Positions 55,054 through 62,862 of a DNA stretch of 64,000 nucleotides are shown here, piece after piece. Location: positions 744,001-808,000 of the forward strand of contig CP065012.1 in assembly GCA_016699815.1 (NCBI GenBank), written 5' to 3'. The notes below the pieces were generated by a model that worked only from the letters and a program-made list of their open reading frames with translations, ran no database searches and was not told the DNA's origin. The stretch comes from Chitinophagaceae bacterium (GTDB lineage: Bacteria > Bacteroidota > Bacteroidia > Chitinophagales > Chitinophagaceae). Made by a program: the position numbers and the translations under genes. Each line of letters opens with the position of its first letter. Position 1 is the first letter of the stretch.

Positions 55054-57603
55054 ATGAAAACAATAAGTTTATCCATAGTATTTCTGCTGTTCACTCAATT
55101 TACCTACAGCCAGATTAATTTAAAAACCGAATCTTTCAGGGTTTTGGGGAGTTGTGAAATGTGTAAAGAAAGAATTGAAGGAGTAGCCCATAAATTAAAA
55201 GTGAATTTTGCAGAATGGGTTATAGAAACCAACATGCTAACCGTTACCTATGATTCTACCAAACTGAACCGTTTAAAAATTGAGAAAAAAATTGCTGCAT
55301 CAGGCCATGATACGCATGATGTAAAAGCATCTGCGTATGATTATAACAATTTACCCGATTGTTGTAAATATAACCGTAAAAGCCCTTCGGGCCCCGCAGG
55401 TATTAACGATGAAGCTGGCTTTGCAGCTAGCGGCATTCTTACCGGAGTAGTAATGGAAGAAAATAAAAAAGGGTCTTTTACCCCTATTGGTAATGCATCT
55501 ATCCATAGCCTGCACAATAATAACATGATAATGACAGACAGTAACGGTGTATTTCGTTTTACCACGCAAATACCCACCCAGCTGGTAATTAGCTATGTAG
55601 GCTTTAAGTCAGACACGGTAAGTATTACCAGCTTAAGCGAAATAAAAGTAATTCTCAAAAACTCCTCTACCACAAACCTTGGAGCAGTAATTGTAAAATC
55701 AAAAAGGCCGTCAACCTACATTTCAAATTTAAGCACCTTAAATACATTAACCATTACTTCAAAAGAGCTCACCAAAGCTGCTTGCTGCAACCTTTCCGAA
55801 AGTTTCGAAACCAGCCCATCGGTAGATGTAAATTATTCCGATGGCGTTACCGGTTTAAAACAAATCCAACTCCTTGGTTTATCTGGTAGCTACTCACAAT
55901 TAATTACTGAAAATGTACCGGAAATAAGGGGGCTTACCGGAACTTTTGGCCTCAACTTTGTACCCGGTACCTGGCTGGAAAGTATTGAAGTAACCAAAGG
56001 CATAGGCAGCGTGGTAAATGGTTATGAAAGTATTAGCGGGCAAATTAATATTGAAGAAAAAAAACCTGATAAAGCTGAAAAATTATTACTTAACGGCTAT
56101 GCCAATAATATGGGAAGGCTGGAAAGCAACCTCAACTTAATCCATAAATTAAATGATAAATGGAGCACTGCACTGCTCTCCCATTACAGTACCGCAATTG
56201 CCAAAAACGATAATAACAAAGACGGCTTTTTAGATATGCCTATGGGCAGGCAAATAAACCTTATTAACCGCTGGAAATATATGGACAACAAAGGCTGGAT
56301 AGTGCAACTGGCCATAAAAGCGGTGAATGACAAAAAGCAGGCAGGCGAAGTAGATTTTAATCCAAACAAAGATAAATTTACCAGCAACCACTACGGCTTG
56401 GGTTATAACATTGAGCAATATACCGCTACTGCAAAAATTGGCTTTTCGTTTCCACAAAAAAAATTCAAAAGCCTGGGCCTTATACTTTCTGCAACAGATT
56501 TTAAAAATGAAGCTTATTATGGCATGAGGCCTTACACAGGAAAACAAAATACTTTATATGGTAACCTCATTTATCAATCCATTATAGGAAACAGTTTTCA
56601 TAAATTTAGAACCGGCTTAAGTTTTACCAATGAAAACGTAAAGGAAAACTTCATCAATAAAAATTTTAAAAGAAGGGAAACCGTACCCGGTGCTTTTTTT
56701 GAATATACCATGAGTGCAATTACTAATTTTACCGCTATTGCCGGCATTCGTGCAGACCAACACAATGAATATGGTTTTTTGGTAACCCCTCGCCTGCACT
56801 TAAAATATGATATTGACAAAAACAGCAGCTTTAGGTTTACAGCAGGCTCCGGCTTTAGAACTGCCAATATTTTTGCAGATAATATCAGCCATTTGGCAAG
56901 TAACCGTAATTTTTTAATACAGTCGCAAAATAATTACGGCTATGGCCTCGGCTATGAAAAAGCCTGGAACTTTGGGCTCAATTTTACCCATAAATTTCGA
57001 ATCAATACCAACCATGGCAGTTTGAGTATTGATGCTTACCGTACAAATTTTAACAAGCAAACAGTAATTGACGTTGACGCAAATCCGCAACAGGTAAATA
57101 TTTATCCGTTACAGGGCAAATCTTATTCAAGCAGCATACAAGCCGAATTAAATTATTCCCCTTTGGATAGGTTCGATATACGCCTCGCTTACCGCTACCT
57201 TGATGTAAAAACAAAATACATGAGCGGAACACTTGCCAAACCACTTATTGCAAAGCATCGGGCATTTATTAACCTTGCATACGAAACAGAATCCAATTGG
57301 AAATTTGACTATACTACACAATGGAACGGCAAAAAAAGGATACCAAATACATCATCGAACCCGACAGATAAGCAAATGGCAGATTTTTCGCCAGCTTATA
57401 TTCAAATGATGGCGCAGGTTACTAAAACGTTGGGTACAAAATGGGACCTTTATGCTGGTGCAGAAAATATAACCAATTACACCCAAAAAAATATTATTAT
57501 TTCTGCCGATGACCCATTCAGTCCTTACTTTGATGCGGGCATGGTATGGGGGCCTGTTAATGAAAGAATCATTTATTTTGGCTTCAGGTTTAAAATTAAA
57601 TAA
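55054..57603 (+). CDS. TonB-dependent receptor with an N-terminal heavy-metal-associated (HMA) domain
   Basis: The 849-residue outer-membrane receptor has a signal peptide (1-20), then a heavy-metal-associated-type domain (about 22-90) with GSCEMC (Cys34, Cys37), matching the G-x-C-x-x-C metal loop. A second Cys pair (PDCCKY, 103-104) follows. A CarboxypepD_reg-like beta-sandwich (about 130-205), a plug domain (about 235-335, with KQIQLLGLSGSYSQLITENV and SIEVTKGIGSVVNGYESISGQIN) and a barrel to the C-terminus complete it. A metal, probably copper, is the likely substrate or signal, inferred from the HMA domain and the Cys-rich neighbour. The HMA domain in front of a receptor is a domain fusion I would call notable. 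Confidence 0.85.
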   Translation: MKTISLSIVFLLFTQFTYSQINLKTESFRVLGSCEMCKERIEGVAHKLKVNFAEWVIETNMLTVTYDSTKLNRLKIEKKIAASGHDTHDVKASAYDYNNLPDCCKYNRKSPSGPAGINDEAGFAASGILTGVVMEENKKGSFTPIGNASIHSLHNNNMIMTDSNGVFRFTTQIPTQLVISYVGFKSDTVSITSLSEIKVILKNSSTTNLGAVIVKSKRPSTYISNLSTLNTLTITSKELTKAACCNLSESFETSPSVDVNYSDGVTGLKQIQLLGLSGSYSQLITENVPEIRGLTGTFGLNFVPGTWLESIEVTKGIGSVVNGYESISGQINIEEKKPDKAEKLLLNGYANNMGRLESNLNLIHKLNDKWSTALLSHYSTAIAKNDNNKDGFLDMPMGRQINLINRWKYMDNKGWIVQLAIKAVNDKKQAGEVDFNPNKDKFTSNHYGLGYNIEQYTATAKIGFSFPQKKFKSLGLILSATDFKNEAYYGMRPYTGKQNTLYGNLIYQSIIGNSFHKFRTGLSFTNENVKENFINKNFKRRETVPGAFFEYTMSAITNFTAIAGIRADQHNEYGFLVTPRLHLKYDIDKNSSFRFTAGSGFRTANIFADNISHLASNRNFLIQSQNNYGYGLGYEKAWNFGLNFTHKFRINTNHGSLSIDAYRTNFNKQTVIDVDANPQQVNIYPLQGKSYSSSIQAELNYSPLDRFDIRLAYRYLDVKTKYMSGTLAKPLIAKHRAFINLAYETESNWKFDYTTQWNGKKRIPNTSSNPTDKQMADFSPAYIQMMAQVTKTLGTKWDLYAGAENITNYTQKNIIISADDPFSPYFDAGMVWGPVNERIIYFGFRFKIK

Positions 57604-57636
57604 GTATAAGTGTAGCGCTTTTATTATTTTACCGGT

Positions 57637-58179
57637 ATGAACGAATCAAAAACAAAAGACTACAAAAGCATAATAATTATCGCACTGCTCCTGGTAATTA
57701 TAATGCTTTTGGTTTTTAAAAATTATAAACCCGCAACAAAAGATATTGATACGCCTAAAAACCCACCGGCAATTGAAGACAACAGGAAGCCCGAAAACAA
57801 TACGGGCAACAAAGAAATGAAGCCTGAAAATAATAACCAGGTAAATGATATAGATCAACTTACAAAGACCGATGTAGTGGTAGCTTTTGTAAAAAAACAC
57901 GTAAAATTACCAGATTATTATATCACTAAGCAGCAAGCAAGGCGCCGTGGGTGGAATGCTTCAAAAGGAAACCTTTGCAACGTATTACCGGGCAAAGCCA
58001 TTGGTGGCGATATTTTTACCAATAGAGAAGGACAATTACCCCAAAAAAAAGGAAGAAAATGGTTTGAGGCAGATTTAAATTATAATTGCGGCCATCGTAA
58101 TGCAGACCGGTTGCTGTTTTCCGGCGATGGATTATTGTTTGTAACCTTTGATCATTATAAAACCTTTACCCAAAAATGA
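57637..58179 (+). CDS. Barnase-family ribonuclease with N-terminal membrane anchor
   Basis: The 180-residue protein begins with a short polar stretch and one hydrophobic helix (about 11-27, IIIIALLLVIIMLLVF). A Pro/Asn-rich linker (about 31-75) leads to a domain closely matching Bacillus barnase. The catalytic base is Glu144 (FEADLNY, as Glu73), the RNA-binding Arg154 and Arg158 are in GHRNADR (as Arg83/Arg87), the acid is His173 in FDHYKTF (as His102), and Lys98 is in YITKQQA (as Lys27). An active guanyl-preferring RNase is expected, placed outside the cytoplasm by the anchor. The ATG at 57637 is 33 nt after the TonB-receptor stop. Its last 4 nt (ATGA) overlap the barstar gene. Confidence 0.9.
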   Translation: MNESKTKDYKSIIIIALLLVIIMLLVFKNYKPATKDIDTPKNPPAIEDNRKPENNTGNKEMKPENNNQVNDIDQLTKTDVVVAFVKKHVKLPDYYITKQQARRRGWNASKGNLCNVLPGKAIGGDIFTNREGQLPQKKGRKWFEADLNYNCGHRNADRLLFSGDGLLFVTFDHYKTFTQK

Positions 58180-58472
58180 ACAGGCTGGTAAAAATAGATT
58201 TTCAACAAATACATACCTGGAAAAAACTTTACAGGGAAATAAAACATCAATTGAATTTGCCTGAACATTTTGGCAATAACCTTGATGCACTTTATGATTG
58301 CCTTACCGGGTATATTGAGCTGCCGGCAAAAATAAAATTCCTGAACCTGGGCCCTTTTCATTTAAAAAAATTTGAAAAATTAATTACTGTTTTTGAAGAT
58401 GCCGAAACAGAATTAAACAGCGAGTTGAAATTTAGTTATTCCATTAAACAAGACGAAGAAGATATAGGATAA
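58176..58472 (+). CDS. Barstar-family ribonuclease inhibitor
   Basis: The 98-residue protein resembles barstar. The core LPEHFGNNLDALYDCLTGYI (about 28-47) matches barstar's binding helix. Asp37 and Asp41 stand where barstar uses Asp35 and Asp39 to plug the barnase active site. It is cytoplasmic (no signal), as expected for an inhibitor that protects the producing cell before the nuclease is exported. ATG overlaps the barnase-gene stop by 4 nt, so the two are made together. A tight complex with the preceding protein is inferred from homology. Confidence 0.92.
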   Translation: MNRLVKIDFQQIHTWKKLYREIKHQLNLPEHFGNNLDALYDCLTGYIELPAKIKFLNLGPFHLKKFEKLITVFEDAETELNSELKFSYSIKQDEEDIG

Positions 58473-58519
58473 AAAAAGGGTGCAACAAGTTTATATAAAA
58501 TAAAATTTGGTACACCCTT
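58471..58519 (-). terminator. Probable terminator of the tmRNA gene
   Basis: On the minus strand AAGGGTG (58519-58513) and CACCCTT (58482-58476) form a 7-bp stem over a long AT-rich loop, followed by a run of T (58477-58471). The loop is unusually long, so the assignment is moderate. Confidence 0.5.
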
Positions 58520-58531
58520 CCTTTTAAAATG

Positions 58532-58901
58532 TGGAGCCGACCGGGCTCGAACCGGTGTCCAAACAAACCCATCGTAAGCTTTCTACATGTTTATTTATGC
58601 ATTAATTGTAGGGAAACAGCCGGAACATAACAAACCAACTATTTCCTTAGATGTTTATCTTAAGCAACAGTAACATCATGCTGCTGCAGCAACCTGTTTT
58701 GTTTGTTGAGTCGGCGGCGGCATCTGGAAACAGGCAATCCTGTGCTGCGGCCCAAATGACTATCTAATCACTGATTAGGCAGCCATGGCATACGAAGTAT
58801 TGCCATTTAAAGTTTTCGTATTCAGATTTAACTGCTAATTACGCAACGCAGTACATGCTTACACCTACAAAGAACTTTGCTGTCAAAACCAAAACGGCCC
58901 C
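58532..58901 (-). ncRNA. ssrA: tmRNA (ssrA)
   Basis: About 370 nt on the minus strand. The 5' end GGGGCCG (58901-58895) pairs with the 3' end CGGCTCC, closing the tRNA-like acceptor, with discriminator A at 58532. A T-arm (CCGG-TTCGAGC-CCGG) precedes the 3' end. The tag frame is GGC AAT ACT TCG TAT GCC ATG GCT GCC TAA (58804-58775), giving GNTSYAMAA. Other Bacteroidota tags also begin with Gly and end in Tyr-Ala-[Leu/Met]-Ala-Ala, which guides tagged proteins to proteases. tmRNA rescues ribosomes stalled on broken messages. CCA is not encoded. Confidence 0.97.
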
Positions 58902-59021
58902 AATTGAACTTAATCTTTCAAATTAAGCCAGCCTGCAAATTTACGAATTAGCTTTTTGATTTAATGTTAATTTTCAAATTTCATTTGCTTCTGCAAGCCA
59001 AATTATTTGCATTTAAACGGC

Positions 59022-59029
59022 TACTTTTG
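59022..59029 (+). promoter_or_regulatory. -7-type box 4 nt before the MutS-like gene
   Basis: TACTTTTG fits TAnnTTTG and ends 4 nt before the ATG at 59034. No TTTG at the usual -33 spacing. Confidence 0.4.
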
Positions 59030-59033
59030 CTCA

Positions 59034-60827
59034 ATGCCTGATGTTTTTTACAACAAAAGACTGGAAACGCTCCAATTGGAACAAAAAATATTGAACACCA
59101 AAAAAAAGTACTTTGGCATTTTTCGGCTGGGTGCATTGGTAGCTTTATTTGTTTCGCTTTATATTTTATGGGATATTGGGTGGTGGGCAATATTTATAGC
59201 AGCGCTCCTTTTAATAATTTTATTTACCCGTTTGGTTTTAAAAGACTTGAACAATAAACAGGCTTTGGAAGATAATGAAAGGTTAATTGACATTAACGAG
59301 GACGAACGGAATGCTTTAAACGGGGAATATTTTCAATTTGAGCCGGGAGCCCAATACCATCATAAAGACCATCCTTATAGCAACGATCTTGATATTTTTG
59401 AACATGCTTCATTATTTCAATACCTAAACCGGAGTTTTACAGAACCAGGCAGTGATAATTTAGCTCAAATGCTGGCACAATCAGCCAATTTTGATTTAAT
59501 AAAAAAGAGGCAACAAGCTATTAACGAGCTTTCTCAAAAACAAATATGGATACAACAACTTTGCTGTATTGGTAAAAGGCAAAAATTAACCAATAACTCT
59601 GCATCCATTTTAGAAAGCTGGATGCAGCAACCTACATCCTTTATCCAGTTCAGGCATTGGCAATGGCTAAGGTATGTTTTGCCTGCAATAGCATTGCTGG
59701 CTTTTGCGACTACCATATTTGGTTATTTCCCATTAAATGGTTTTTACCTTGTATTATTTCTTATGGCAGTTGTAGCCTATCAGGTAAATAAGGTATTTTC
59801 ACCCATACATAATAAATTATCTCAGGTAACTGATGAAATAGACAGTATTGCAGCAATAATTTCATTAATTGAAAAAGAAAAATTTGAGGCGCCGTTATTG
59901 CAACAAATTCTTGAGAAATTTAAAGGCAACGCTAATACTCCTGCTTCAATAGAAATTAAGAAATTAAAAACTATACTCCATAAAATGGATATGCGGTACA
60001 ACCTCGTAATGGCTGCGCCGCTCAATCTTTTACTGCAATGGAACTTACAACAGGCGCTTGAACTTGAAAAATGGAAACAACAAAACCCTTCATCAATAAA
60101 AAATTGGCTGGGTGCATTGGCTGAATTTGATGCCCTTTGCAGCCTGTCCATTTTGCGTTTCAACCATCCCAAATGGGTAATGCCAGCGATACAAGAAGGG
60201 GATTTTAATATAAACGCAAATAAATTGGGGCACCCACTTATACCAGAGATAAACAGGGTGAACAACAGCATTGAAATTGCCGGAAATGAAAAAATTATGC
60301 TCATTACCGGAAGCAATATGGCTGGCAAAAGTACATACCTTAGGAGCGTAGGGATTAATATTGTATTGGCAATGGCAGGTGCACCTGTATGTGCCACAGC
60401 ATTCAGCATGGCGCCGGTGCAACTCATAAGCAGTATGCGTATTACCGATAACCTGGAAGAAAACACCTCCACTTTTTATGCAGAATTAAAAAAACTAAAA
60501 TCCATACTGGAAAAAGTAAATAACCGGGAGCCTGTTTTTATTTTACTGGATGAAATTCTACGGGGTACCAATTCACTGGACAGGCACACCGGATCCGTAG
60601 CACTCATTAAACAGTTAATTCGCAAAGCAGCGCCGGCAATAATTGCTACCCATGATGTTGCCCTTGCCGGTTTAGAAAAAGAACATCCCGGCAATATAAA
60701 AAACTTTCACTTTGATGTAAAGGTAACCAATGAAGAACTGCATTTTGATTATTTATTAAAGCCAGGTATTTGTACCAGCCTCAATGCATCGCTGCTCATG
60801 AAAAAAATTGGGATAGATATAGATTAA
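59034..60827 (+). CDS. Membrane-anchored MutS-like ATPase
   Basis: I start at ATG 59034 (MPDVFYNKRLETL), 597 residues; upstream codons add no typical sequence. Two hydrophobic pairs (about 29-71 and 209-250) predict membrane anchoring, unlike canonical MutS. A helical lever region follows. A MutS-V ATPase domain ends the protein: Walker A GSNMAGKST (about 426), a middle signature MRITDNLEENTSTFYAEL, Walker B VFILLDEILRGTNSLDR and the switch ATHDVAL. The mismatch-recognition domain of MutS is absent, so it is probably not classical mismatch repair. Such short membrane MutS homologues are known as a family in Bacteroidota but their role is unclear. Confidence 0.85.
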   Translation: MPDVFYNKRLETLQLEQKILNTKKKYFGIFRLGALVALFVSLYILWDIGWWAIFIAALLLIILFTRLVLKDLNNKQALEDNERLIDINEDERNALNGEYFQFEPGAQYHHKDHPYSNDLDIFEHASLFQYLNRSFTEPGSDNLAQMLAQSANFDLIKKRQQAINELSQKQIWIQQLCCIGKRQKLTNNSASILESWMQQPTSFIQFRHWQWLRYVLPAIALLAFATTIFGYFPLNGFYLVLFLMAVVAYQVNKVFSPIHNKLSQVTDEIDSIAAIISLIEKEKFEAPLLQQILEKFKGNANTPASIEIKKLKTILHKMDMRYNLVMAAPLNLLLQWNLQQALELEKWKQQNPSSIKNWLGALAEFDALCSLSILRFNHPKWVMPAIQEGDFNINANKLGHPLIPEINRVNNSIEIAGNEKIMLITGSNMAGKSTYLRSVGINIVLAMAGAPVCATAFSMAPVQLISSMRITDNLEENTSTFYAELKKLKSILEKVNNREPVFILLDEILRGTNSLDRHTGSVALIKQLIRKAAPAIIATHDVALAGLEKEHPGNIKNFHFDVKVTNEELHFDYLLKPGICTSLNASLLMKKIGIDID

Positions 60828-60832
60828 TTCAT

Positions 60833-61693
60833 TTACCAAACTGCAGCAGGGCAATCGTACCGGGCTTTTCTTTTAATGGGGTATCCAAAGTCGCCCATCC
60901 TTCTTTTACCTTTTGTTTGTAAACGCACCCTAAGTGTAAGCCCTGAAAAAAAATAGGAATCTTTGCTTTTGGGATTGCCCCTTACTGCGCCTTCGGCAGG
61001 GTATGCAGCACCATTAATTTCATCGCCACGCCAGGCAATGGCCACAGCGCCGTTTCCATAATGTTGAGACAATGATGTAGCGCTAACATAAGTAGTGCTA
61101 ACATCATCTAAATAATCGGTAAAAGCTTTGCGGTATCCAAATACCACACCAATGCGTTTGTTATCGGTGATTGCCCACAATAAACCAGCACCTAATGGAA
61201 TGGCAAATTGCCGTAATTTATAGGGTTTCCGGTCTTTATAAAAACCCTGGCCTTCGGTATTATAATCGGGCAAAATAATGTAGTTCCCGTTTTTGTCGTG
61301 TGTAGTAGGTTTAAACTGAAATACTGCAGCGCCTGTGTAGAAATAGGGAGAAACCTTGAAATCGTATAAATTAAAAAGGCTGTATTCAAAAGCCAAAGAA
61401 AATTCTGCAATATTACTTTCAAAAGAAAGGTTCCTGGATTTATTTTTATCGCCAAGCTTATCATCGCCTCTTATTTTACCATAAGTAAAATCTGCCCTTA
61501 TGAACATCCTGTCGTTAATTTCGTTCATAATGCCCAATCCCCATGCCGGGCGGGAGTTGCGTAAAAAAAGGTTTGACCCATTCAGGTCGCCATTATAGTT
61601 ACTGATTCCCCCAAAAAAGGTTGTAAAAAATTTTTGTGGGTAGGCCTGGTAACCCAAAGCAACAAATATCCATAAAGTAATATATTTTTTCAT
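60833..61693 (-). CDS. DUF6089 outer-membrane protein, PorG-like
   Basis: The 286-residue protein has a signal peptide (about 1-19) and a small beta-barrel. The DUF6089 opening is visible (FFGGISNYNGDLNGSNLFLR, about 27-46). Paired strands follow (FIRADFTYGKIRGDDK; SLAFEYSLFNLYDFKVSPYFYTGAAVF; GVVFGYRKAFTDYLDDVS). PorG of the type IX system belongs to this family, but genomes often contain several DUF6089 proteins, so PorG itself is not certain. It lies 37 nt after pdhB on the same strand and probably shares its transcript. Confidence 0.75.
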   Translation of the reverse strand: MKKYITLWIFVALGYQAYPQKFFTTFFGGISNYNGDLNGSNLFLRNSRPAWGLGIMNEINDRMFIRADFTYGKIRGDDKLGDKNKSRNLSFESNIAEFSLAFEYSLFNLYDFKVSPYFYTGAAVFQFKPTTHDKNGNYIILPDYNTEGQGFYKDRKPYKLRQFAIPLGAGLLWAITDNKRIGVVFGYRKAFTDYLDDVSTTYVSATSLSQHYGNGAVAIAWRGDEINGAAYPAEGAVRGNPKSKDSYFFSGLTLRVRLQTKGKRRMGDFGYPIKRKARYDCPAAVW

Positions 61694-61730
61694 TTATAAT
61701 CTCCATGGTATTTACGAAAAAATTGACTTT

Positions 61731-62714
61731 TTATTTTCTCATATACATTACTTCTTTTACCAGGCTCACCGTACGGGGAACATTGGGAAGATATGCTGCA
61801 ACCAGGTTGGGTGCATAATGCATAGGTGCATCGGCGCTGGTGATACGCCTTATTGGAGCATCCAGGTAATCAAAGCCTTCTTTTTGTATGCGGTAAGCAA
61901 TTTCGGAACTTACCGAAGCAAATGGCCATTGCTCCTCAACAATTACCAGGCGGTTGGTTTTTTTAACGCTTTCCAAAATGGTATGCCAGTCTAACGGACG
62001 AATCGTGGCCACATCAATCACCTCGGCTTCAATACCTTCTTTGGCCAGTTCTTCTGCAGCGCCCAGCGCTACTTTCATCATTTTATTAAAAGATACTATG
62101 GTTACATCTTTACCTGTTCTTTTAATAAAACATTTTCCAATGGGTAAAATATATTCTTCTTCGGGCACTTCTCCCTTTTCGCCATACATTACTTCGCTTT
62201 CCATAAATACAACGGGGTCATCGTCTCTTATGGCAGCTTTTAAAAGGCCTTTTGCATCGTAAGGGTTGCTTACTGAAATAACTTTTATGCCGGGTATATT
62301 GGCATAAAAACTTTCAAAAGCAGTTGAATGTTGTGCGCCTAACTGGCCTGCGCTGCCATTTGCACCTCGAAACACTATAGGGCAACCTACCTGCCCGCCA
62401 CTCATGGCCAGCATTTTTGATGCCGTATTCAAAATTTGATCCGATGCTAAAACGGCAAAATTCCAGGTCATAAATTCTACTATCGGTCTTAGCCCGTTTT
62501 GTGCAGCGCCTACGGCTATAGCTGTAAAACCCAATTCGGCTATTGGAGTATCAATAATTCTTTTAGGCCCAAATTCATCCAGCATTCCCTGGCTTACTTT
62601 ATAGGCGCCATTATATTCCGCAACCTCTTCACCCATTAAAAACACCCTTTCATCTCTCCTCATTTCTTCCGACATAGCTTCTCTCAAAGCTTCCCTGAAT
62701 GCAATTTGTCGCAT
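61731..62714 (-). CDS. pdhB: Pyruvate dehydrogenase E1 component, beta subunit
   Basis: The E1 beta subunit forms the thiamine-diphosphate active site with the alpha subunit and decarboxylates pyruvate to acetyl-dihydrolipoyl. The 327-residue protein shows the transketolase central and C-terminal domains: VFLMGEEVAEYNGAYKVSQG (about 24-43), RIIDTPIAELGFTAIAVGAA, QLGAQHSTAFESFYANIPG and VIVEEQWPFASVSSEIAYR. A branched-chain 2-oxoacid E1 beta is hard to exclude by eye, but the pattern fits pyruvate best. The alpha subunit is not adjacent. A strong promoter lies 33 nt upstream. Confidence 0.92.
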   Translation of the reverse strand: MRQIAFREALREAMSEEMRRDERVFLMGEEVAEYNGAYKVSQGMLDEFGPKRIIDTPIAELGFTAIAVGAAQNGLRPIVEFMTWNFAVLASDQILNTASKMLAMSGGQVGCPIVFRGANGSAGQLGAQHSTAFESFYANIPGIKVISVSNPYDAKGLLKAAIRDDDPVVFMESEVMYGEKGEVPEEEYILPIGKCFIKRTGKDVTIVSFNKMMKVALGAAEELAKEGIEAEVIDVATIRPLDWHTILESVKKTNRLVIVEEQWPFASVSSEIAYRIQKEGFDYLDAPIRRITSADAPMHYAPNLVAAYLPNVPRTVSLVKEVMYMRK

Positions 62715-62746
62715 AATTTTATAATTCTGGTTTAAGTAAAAGTGGG

Positions 62747-62778
62747 CAAATTTATCTCATTAATGGCAAACGTGCAAA
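62747..62778 (-). promoter_or_regulatory. Promoter of pdhB
   Basis: On the minus strand TTTG (62775-62778), 20 nt, then TAAATTTG (62747-62754): an exact Bacteroidota consensus match. The predicted leader to the ATG at 62714 is about 27 nt. Confidence 0.8.
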
Positions 62779-62862
62779 TGGAAAAAACTGGTGGAATTGG
62801 CTCTATTATTACTAAAATTAAACTCCTGTTATTCAATTCCTATAAAAAAAACATCGGTAAAA

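Noticed and set aside
59822..60472. A 216-codon frame on the minus strand inside the MutS-like gene.
   Set aside because: The plus-strand frame carries intact Walker A and B motifs over the same stretch. The reverse frame has no start context or known motif.
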